Source: Siderastrea radians (Eukaryota; Cnidaria; Anthozoa; Scleractinia; Rhizangiidae). Taken from it: a stretch of DNA of 64,000 bases. The translations under genes were made by a program, and so were the position numbers. The first letter of the stretch is position 1. Each line of letters starts with the position of its first letter. The stretch spans positions 16,968,034 to 17,032,033 of the forward strand of contig OZ024895.1 in NCBI GenBank assembly GCA_964017195.1, read 5' to 3'. The notes below the pieces were generated by a model that saw nothing but the letters and a program-made list of their open reading frames with translations, had not been told where the DNA came from and did no database searches. This document shows positions 57,197 through 64,000 of the stretch, piece after piece.

Positions 57197-60100
57197 GTAA
57201 GAAGCCAACAATACCTGCTGTTTTTATATATCAGATAATGAAGTAGTGTTCTTTCGCGCCCTCTGTTTGGCTACTCAAACTAGAGATTAGCATCTGAACA
57301 TTGACCTCCGAGCGAAGCCGCCGTCGATCCGCCAGAGATTTTGCCAGTTATTTGCTTATGTAGTATATACTAAAAAATTATTCACCTCAGTGTCTGTGGA
57401 ATGTAAAGAACAGCGCTCCCCCTTCAGTCTGTTCAAGAGCGATTTTTAACCACGATTTGTTTTCAAATATGGAGAGGATTACCTATCATACCCACGTACC
57501 GTATTTCATAAATTCGTTCACACAAACAATGCTCCTAGAAGTCCAGTATTAGACGGTCTAAGGAAGACAGCCCCAGAACGTGCAAAATGTGGACCTTTTT
57601 TTTCATGTTGCAGCCCATTTCCGTCCTGCCTATCCGTGGCATACTGGTCTAGGAATCTCGGGTATGGTCCAAGATATTTGGGTTTCTTAAGGAATTTGCT
57701 ACTTATATACAACGGTATTTTTGTATGGTTTTTGCGGAATATCTAGAGCAGGCCTTAACAATTTAAAGATATTTTTTAGAATTATGGTTGCTTTATTATC
57801 TCTGAAAAATGCGTGGCTACCCACATTTTTCTTTTTATATTCGAATAACCCTTGCAAAGACTTGCCTTTTCCCCAAAGTCCTAATCTTTGCAAAAATACC
57901 TCTGTATTACGATCCACCGTCGTTAATAGTTTCTGCAATAGTATAGTATCTTTGAACACAACTTGACCATTACTTTTAATGGAAAAATGAATAGTAATTA
58001 ATGTATCTTGGTTTTTCTAAGTGTCACTAAATATAGTTGCCATTGTCCTTTTAACACCATGGATGTTCTAACTGTTTGAGTCGTCTAAGCTGTCAACCAA
58101 ACCCTAAGGTCCGACCTTGTGGTTGTTTATTTCTTGGTGCTTCTGATTGGTTGGAATTTTCTTTCAACCAATCAGAAGCACTACCAAGATCTGGGTAGTG
58201 GCAGGTCATCAGTATGGAATTTCTGCGCTCGTTGCTCAGACGTCGTTTTGCGAGGGCTCAAGTGGCGACCTCGCGAAACGTCGGCTGTTTTCTCAGGCTA
58301 ATGAAAACTACGATAAGTTTAATTTTGATCATCCTGGTTATTTGATTGACAGGCTGTCAAAAATCGATCATCGCCCATCATTCCAGTCACCTTCATGGAC
58401 GGTACTACAAAGTTATTTGAAGTTGATCCCGCGACAACTTGTGCAGAACTTTGTAAGCAAATCAAGGAAACACTGGGAGTAAAGAATCTCTTCGGGTTTT
58501 CGATTTATGTTTCAGCCTTGGAACAGGTGAGCTCTGTTTGCAGCTGTTTTCTAGCACTCACAATTTTCACTCACCATGATACATTAAACGAAGCCTCTTG
58601 ATTTGGTATTTTTACCTAGGGAACCCAAACCTTCAAAGAAAAAACACCTTATGAGAGTGCCTCTTTTATTTACTGTGATAAATTTACCACGGGAAAAGGG
58701 GGTCACAAATAAATGTATTTTCAACGTGGAATGTTTGACCAGTCACACGAATTTATACTGAGATTATAAGAGTTGATGGCCTATAAGCAAGGAGCCAAGT
58801 AGAGTGCTTGCTTCCTCATTCGGCTTGGCGCGAAATGACATGACGTCACCAAATGAGTCATCGGTGACGTCACATTTCGCGCCAAGTTGAGAGAGGGGGA
58901 AGAGAACGCCTGGGCACTAGGCCTCGACGGACTGTCTTCATTACAATTCTTGCATGTACCAATAATGAAAAGAGCATCTTCGTTTTTCTAACAGGTGGCT
59001 AACTGGGGTTGTGGCGCTGAAAGCGTCTTGGACGCCGTTTCCTTAGCCGAGCAGTACGCATGCACCAAAAAACGAGACGATTCTGACGCTTGGAACATTT
59101 ACTTCCGCAAAGATTTGTTTGAGCCCGTGATAATTCCCAGCGGTGATAAGGCGGCCACAGATTTGATTTACCATCAGATTATTGGTGGGATTCGCTCCGG
59201 AGAGTACAACTGTCACGAGGTCAGTGGATAATTAACGTAGAGGCTCTATTAAGCCCCCCCTCTCTATTAACCCCTCTCTACTAAGCCCCCCCCTCTGAAA
59301 GTCATTTTTTTATAAGCTCCCCCCTCCCCCTTTGAGCAATCTCCATTAAGCAACCCACTTCATCGCCAGTTGATGTATTTTTATAAAGGCTAGAAAAAAA
59401 TACATAAAGTTGGCCACTCCCCCAGACTCTTCTCGTTTCTCCCCCTCGCTCCAGCTTCGCTGCGCTGTTGATAGCTCGCGCTTTCGGTTTTTTCGCTGGG
59501 ACATTTCGTGCGCCCTCTCGACTATCCAGAAAGGGACTGACATTAGTCTAGGGAAATCTTTTTTTGTTTGTTTGTTTTTTTTAATTTTATTTGAATAACA
59601 CACAAACACAAAAAGTTACATACAAAAGTTCAAAGTGCCATTAGTTACGTTATTATATACAGTTAACAAACTGACCTAACTTACAGTACATAATATGGAT
59701 ACAGTTAACAAACTAACCTAAATTACAGTACATAACACACATACTTATAGCATAAATTACTTAACTACATAACTTGTAAACTTATTAACAGTTCCTCTCG
59801 ATAGATAGTTACAAACACGATTGCGATTCTCACAATAATTATGACGAATACAGACAGGATATAGGAGAACACATTAAATACCAACATATTACAAAATATA
59901 CAGTTGTCAAACTATTGAAAAAATGCTACATAAATTAATTAGGGAATAATACCCACTTTTTCTTTTTTCTTTCACTTTTTCTTTTTCTTTACCCTGGTAA
60001 AGTTGCTTCGTGTAACCAGGTCTAATTGTCTCCGAATAATCCAAGTCTTCGTCTGCGTTTCCTTTTTGTTTTTCTGTACATCGGCCAATTTCGTGCGTCT

Positions 60101-62143
60101 CTAAAGACGAACTAAAACCGATAATTCGTCTGAACGGGCATCTATCTTGGTTCAGCTTTCGACTAACTGAAACCTACTTAACATTGTTTTTGTTCCCAAT
60201 AATTAACAGGGATGATATTGTCTTGCATGAAGCTAAATTATTCTGACTCTTTCTATTTTGTAGAGTGCTGATTTGGTTGACATTATAGCTAAACGCTACT
60301 ACATCGAAAATGGCCCCGAGATGAAAGAACCAGTTCTCCGTCAACTTATTAAGGACTCTCTTCCACCGTCACTCGTATTGGATAAAACGACAGAAGACGA
60401 ACTCTTTAACAAAGTCACGACTTCATTTTGTGTGGTATGTTTCCTTACTTAGTCAAAAACAAAGTTAAACAGTAGGACCCCTATTTAACAACAACATTAT
60501 TCTTTTATTCAGCCCTGCCAAATATTCAGTTAAATGCATGGAACAGAACCCCAATATGACTAGCCCCTTCATAACGAAAGCCCCGTTATAACGAACGCAA
60601 TCAAAAGTCCAAACTTAAAATTTCTCTAACATACCGTAAATGATTAAATGTTGTTCTGGATTTTTCTGATGGGGCTTTATAAGATAGGAGGTGTTAAATA
60701 AAGAGAGGCGTTCATTACGTTTTCCCAAACAAGTATAAAAACAAAGGTTCAACTTTTCTTAATTAAATTCAAACTGGCTGCTGTACAATGAAAGTGAAAA
60801 AACTCTACTTAACAACGCAGTTCTCGATATCCATGACACCAAGTAATCGTTTGTTACGTTTCATGTCACTGTCTTCGTCAATATTTTTATGAATATTAGC
60901 CGATTATTTCGTAGGATTAGCTCGTCTGAGTCAACCTGCTCTTCACAAAAGACGTTTACTAGACAGGGGCGTTTAATACATAAGAAGCGAGGGGCGAAGA
61001 GAGGGGCGTTAACCTCAAAATGGCTCCAACAAAAGAGATTCAACAAAATATAACAAATATAGCCAGGAACAACTCTGTTTATCTGTTGCGTAACTTACAA
61101 CGAGATACCCAACTTCCTATAATCGTTTTAATTTCATAACTTAAATCTAATTTTCTTGTCATTTCCTTTCTCAATCTTTTGTTCTTTTATTTCTGAAGAG
61201 TGACCGCGTGAAAGCGAGAGCTGACAGCCAATTTGTAAAGGAAGACGTTGTCCTCTACGCGGCGACCACCTGGTTCATTGAATTCTCCAGAACGTTCGAG
61301 GGTTTTGTATCTTCAGGACCAAAACTTCCAAAAGTCGCAGTCAATCTGGCCATAAACTCGCGTGGACTTCTGGTTTTCCAAAAGGAAAATGCTAAGGCTC
61401 CTCCTCTTCTCGGTCTGGATTTTTCTCAAATGAAGAAAGTGGAGAGTATAAGGTTTGTATCACTAGGCTTCACTTGGAATACAGATCTTTATAAAGATAT
61501 ACCATATTCCGTGTACGCGTAGGGAAAAGTCACCGGTAGCCACACACTAAGGCCCAGTTCAGAGGCCGTACCTCACATGAGCCGAATCGAATTCAAGGAA
61601 TTAAGTTCATGTGAAGTACAGCGTCTGAATGAATTCTTAAAGTTAAGAGGGGGACACTCTCTGCCTAGCACTCCGCCCCCCATCACCCCCCTCCCCCTCC
61701 CCCATCCAGTAACATTGGCTCAGGAACTTCAAGAAGCCTATGCTTAAGGGTAAATTTTGTTCTTGTAATCGCGGGTAACAAAAAACAAATACAAAGTTGG
61801 TTGGCTTACGAAGATTCTGCTATATCATGTAACACCTGGACAGTTTTGTTCTGTTTTCCTCTGTTATCCTTGATAGAATTTGGATGTACCAATTGAATGG
61901 GATCGTGTGGTAAATGCTCTTTTCACCTCACTCCTCGGACTCTAATTTCACTGAGTGATTTTTGACTATTTTTCCTTACTTTCTTTTTGCAGAAAAGGAA
62001 TGTATCTGGATGCCGTTCTGGTTGTAACCACAAGCCGCTCCACCTACTCCTTCCGAAGTGTACAAGCCGATAATATATGCGATCTTCTTAACAACTTACG
62101 TAAACTAGACAGCAATGGGAATGTAGATTCTGTAATCTCATAA
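52793..62143 (+). CDS. MyTH4-FERM protein resembling the first tail unit of myosin VIIa, without motor
   Basis: Eleven exons joined by eye: 52793-52984, 53646-53723, 54351-54437, 55414-55535, 56373-56490, 57068-57196, 58353-58526, 58995-59219, 60264-60434, 61199-61452, 61993-62143. They sum to 1701 nt (566 aa plus stop) with consistent phases (0 throughout, 2 at two junctions). Residues 1-242 form a MyTH4 domain and 243-566 a FERM domain. Sequence by eye is closest to MyTH4-FERM unit 1 of myosin VIIa. Such units bind microtubules and cargo or adhesion proteins in filopodia and stereocilia-like protrusions (family knowledge). No motor, IQ, SH3 or second MyTH4-FERM was found. The ATG at 52793 is the first Met; the frame stays open upstream to a possible acceptor at 52773, so the model may be the 3' part of a longer gene. 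Confidence 0.83.
54880..55290. repeat. Interspersed repeat with GGTACTCCG and GAGCGGAGCC/GGCTCCGCTC words
   Basis: GGGGTACTCCGTTTAGTGGG near the left end and GAGCGGAGCCTCCCC near the right end match inverted GGGGCTCCGCTC at 54905. Internal tandem-like AAAGGGTG and AAAGGGGTG words. Intronic, non-coding; similar words occur at 19820-19850. Confidence 0.55.
57781..57925. repeat. Dispersed repeat, third copy of the 5612-5741 family
   Basis: TTATCTCTGAAAAATGCGTG followed by GCTACCCACATTTTTC and, further on, CCTTGCAAAGA...CTTTGCAAAAATACCTC matches 5715-5845 with substitutions. Intronic. Confidence 0.65.
58126..58310. repeat. Inverted-repeat element in the intron before FERM exon 7
   Basis: TTGGTGCTTCTGATTGGTTG followed by GAATTTTCTTT and CAACCAATCAGAAGCACTAC makes an almost perfect stem. 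A GC-richer tract (CTCAGACGTCG ... CGCGAAACGTCGGCTG) follows, with GTTTTGCGAGG/CCTCGCGAAAC pairing. Probably a MITE or nested pair. Confidence 0.65.
58353..62143 (+). CDS. FERM domain exons 7-11
   Basis: F1 lobe: [18 protein letters not shown] and [12 protein letters not shown] (58353-58526). F2 lobe: [41 protein letters not shown] (58995-59219) and [18 protein letters not shown] (60264-60434). F3/PH-like lobe: [20 protein letters not shown] and [12 protein letters not shown] (61199-61452), then [20 protein letters not shown] to TAA (61993-62143). Acceptor 58353 was chosen over 58387 because it keeps phase 0 and the conserved lead-in [14 protein letters not shown]. Confidence 0.87.
58824..58886. 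repeat. Foldback with two TGACGTCA palindromes
   Basis: CTTGGCGCGAAATG...TGACGTCACC and GGTGACGTCACATTTCGCGCCAAG form a near-perfect inverted repeat of about 24 bp with an 11-bp loop. TGACGTCA is the CRE/ATF site sequence, here once in each arm. Intronic. Confidence 0.8.
59657..59740. repeat. Two-copy tandem repeat, about 43-bp period
   Basis: ATACAGTTAACAAACTGACC...CAGTACATAA is followed directly by ATACAGTTAACAAACTAACC...CAGTACATAA. Lies in the intron before FERM exon 9. Confidence 0.75.
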
Positions 62144-64000
62144 AGGAGGATTATACTCTCCCTGACAAAGCACTTTCAGCGAACATGTTCAAGATATCTT
62201 GCTTTTGTCATTGAGAAAAATTGCCTAAACGTCCTATGAAAAATATCTTTTTTAATGCTCGACCGTACGTACAAACCAAGTCACACCCTCATCGTGGTAC
62301 AAGGCGGGGGAGGGGTTGATGGACCCTTCTTGAGGTTTTGTTGTGTTCATGGGTTCCTGTTGTGTTACACCATTTTGAAGAGATTTTACCTATAGTAGGT
62401 AGCCTGTGATGTGTTCCACAATATGATGTAAATATTATGGGTTGTGGCCCTGCTGGAGGGGGCTGTGTCATCATCCAAGACGGCGACCATCTTGGCCGCC
62501 ATCTTGGATTTCACTAAAAATGAAAAATGATTTTAAATGGCGAAAATTGAAAAATTTTGATGCAAGACACGTAGAATATGGCATGATTTAACAAGCTGCT
62601 GCTTTTCTGGGCTTTTTTCAAGAAACGAAGGTAACAATCATGCATTTCAGTCATGCGTTTCCATTGTGCATTCTTATTTACATTATTGTATGAGTGTTTG
62701 TGGGCAACCTATCCTACTCATTTAAAACGCCTAATCCTGCTGCAAAAGCGAGCTGTGAAAATAATCAATAAATATTGGTTTGAAGCTCGTACCGATCCAA
62801 TATTTAAGGATCTTTATAATTTACCGCTACAATTTAGCTGAAATAGGTAAAATAATGTATCAGTATGAGGCAGAACTGTTACCAAATATCTTCAACAACA
62901 CGTTCCTATGAAGGTGTCAGGATCATGGTTATAATACTATGAACACCAGTTCTTTCCACGTTCCTAAGTGCTGAACCAATGTTAGGCTTTTTTCATTCCA
63001 GCACTGTCCTCTGTTCTTGAAAAAGCTCAATCTAGACATTTAAAATTGTTGCAACTTTTAATGACAAGTTGAACAAAGAAAGAAATTTGAAGAGTGATTT
63101 CTTACTCTATTTTTTTCTTGCTTCTTGCTATCGCATATTATCAGTGATTATTATTTTACTTTATTTCAACTTCGTAATTTAACATTAGTTGAGGAAGCCC
63201 AAGCTAGTATAAGCCTCATGATTTCTTGGCTTTCTCGTCATTTTCCTTTATGCAGTTCTTTTTTAACGATTCTGTTATTTAAATTTGGTGGGAATGGCTT
63301 GACCACCTACTATTTATGACTTCATATCCCCTAACCAGGGGTTATGACGTGCGGCTTCTGAAAACGGCAGGTACTGATGAAAAATCGTCTTAAAAAATAA
63401 AAGAGAAAAACCTTATCCCCCCCCCCCCCCCCCTCCTTTACGACTGAGGGCTAATAAGCAGGCGTGCTATGTTTCCTCGCTTGGTGATTTTAAAACCTGA
63501 CATTTGTCAAAGACGTAAAAAAAATTGTTGCAATTGTTTTGGGCATTTGTTTGTTGTTTGCTTGTTTGCTGTTTGTTTTGTATATTTGCTTTTTACTTGC
63601 TTTTATACCTACTAACCGCTTAGTTAAATTAACCCGTCATTGCATTCCTTCTTACCTAACACTCTCAAACGTTCTGAGACGCCATATTTTGTAATGGTTT
63701 TTCGTCCAATGTTATGGATTTGTATGCAAATCTGGGCAATAAACTATTCTTTAAACTATTCTTTAAACGGATTAAGGACTACGAGCAGTCAGTTCTTCTC
63801 TTTCAGGGAAAGAAGCGCGAAACGAACAAAGACAGTGTTAGCAAATATTGTTCTCTACGTGTAGAATGCCGATGCCAAAGGCAGCCTGATTGAACTTCCC
63901 CGTTCAATGAAATTATTTAGACTGAGATGACAGTTTTGGTAAATGCGAATTGCAATCAGTGTCAAGTGTGGCAACCTTTTTGCATAATTTCTTCAGCGTC
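62144..64000. other. 3' flank and non-coding end of the window
   Basis: Follows the MyTH4-FERM stop. Contains a GCCGCCATCTTGG repeat segment (62470-62510), a LINE relic (62653-62915), a poly-C tract near 63417-63434 and GTTTG-rich DNA. No further gene was recognised; ORFs at 63125-63319 and 63640-63864 have no domain. A polyadenylation signal for the MyTH4-FERM gene was not found close to its stop. Confidence 0.5.
62653..62915 (+). pseudogene. LINE reverse transcriptase fragment with frameshift
   Basis: One frame reads LLYECLWATYPTHLKRLILL, QKRAVKIINKYWFEA and DPIFKDLYNLPL; after a frame change come IGKIMYQYEAELLP and NIFNN. This matches the region after the RT core in CR1/L2-like LINE ORF2 proteins (YPTHLKxLxxLQKRAVRII...). 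Short, frameshifted and without the RT catalytic core. Confidence 0.75.

Noticed and set aside
58387..58482. FERM exon starting at the TCCAG at 58386
   Set aside because: It would break phase with the preceding exon; acceptor 58351-58352 keeps phase 0 and adds a conserved lead-in.

Overview
This is a window of metazoan nuclear DNA: AT-rich, intron-rich, full of microsatellites, MITE-like inverted repeats and retroelement pieces, with canonical GT-AG introns. The protein families point to an anthozoan cnidarian, most likely a stony coral. The main clue is repeated copies of a cysteine-rich cassette (PRPLPELLFTDRDP ... DLVCRCA ... FYG|ECWSG) that I associate with cnidarian secreted proteins. 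The taxon is inference; no database was searched.

Layout. 1-2256: no gene seen. 2257-3264 (-): an intronless class-A GPCR. 3265-7566: non-coding, rich in repeats. 7567-33182 (-): secreted multidomain gene 2, reconstructed by eye as 20 exons, 1599 aa. Its order is signal peptide, Pro-rich spacer, VWA, 432-residue Pro/Thr-rich mucin-like exon, cassette, VWA, then three more cassettes. 33183-37416: intergenic. 37417-48577 (-): tandem paralogue gene 1, 10 exons, 649 aa: signal peptide, VWA, three cassettes, stop. 48578-52792: intergenic, with a 106-bp satellite array. 52793-62143 (+): 11-exon, 566-aa MyTH4-FERM protein resembling the first MyTH4-FERM unit of myosin VIIa but without a motor. 62144-64000: LINE remnant and non-coding DNA.

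The exon joins were checked by phase. Both secreted genes and the MyTH4-FERM gene give uninterrupted reading frames whose lengths divide by three. Nearly all exons of the two secreted genes are phase 1-1, as expected for modules spread by exon shuffling. The two genes share the same 79-nt first exon design and cassette type, so they are probably a tandem duplication that later diverged: gene 2 gained VWA domains and a mucin stalk. Both products should be secreted matrix, mucus or adhesion proteins; nothing in the sequence fixes the ligand.

Mobile DNA is informative here. A Penelope-like element (RT plus GIY-YIG-like end) sits in an intron of gene 2 as a large inverted palindrome flanked by a 13-bp target duplication. 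A piggyBac-type MITE (TTAA ends) has split a tRNA-derived SINE. A TA-flanked MITE with CAGTGAAACC ends lies in another intron. A 106-bp tandem repeat occurs in two arrays about 37 kb apart, with scattered decayed copies.
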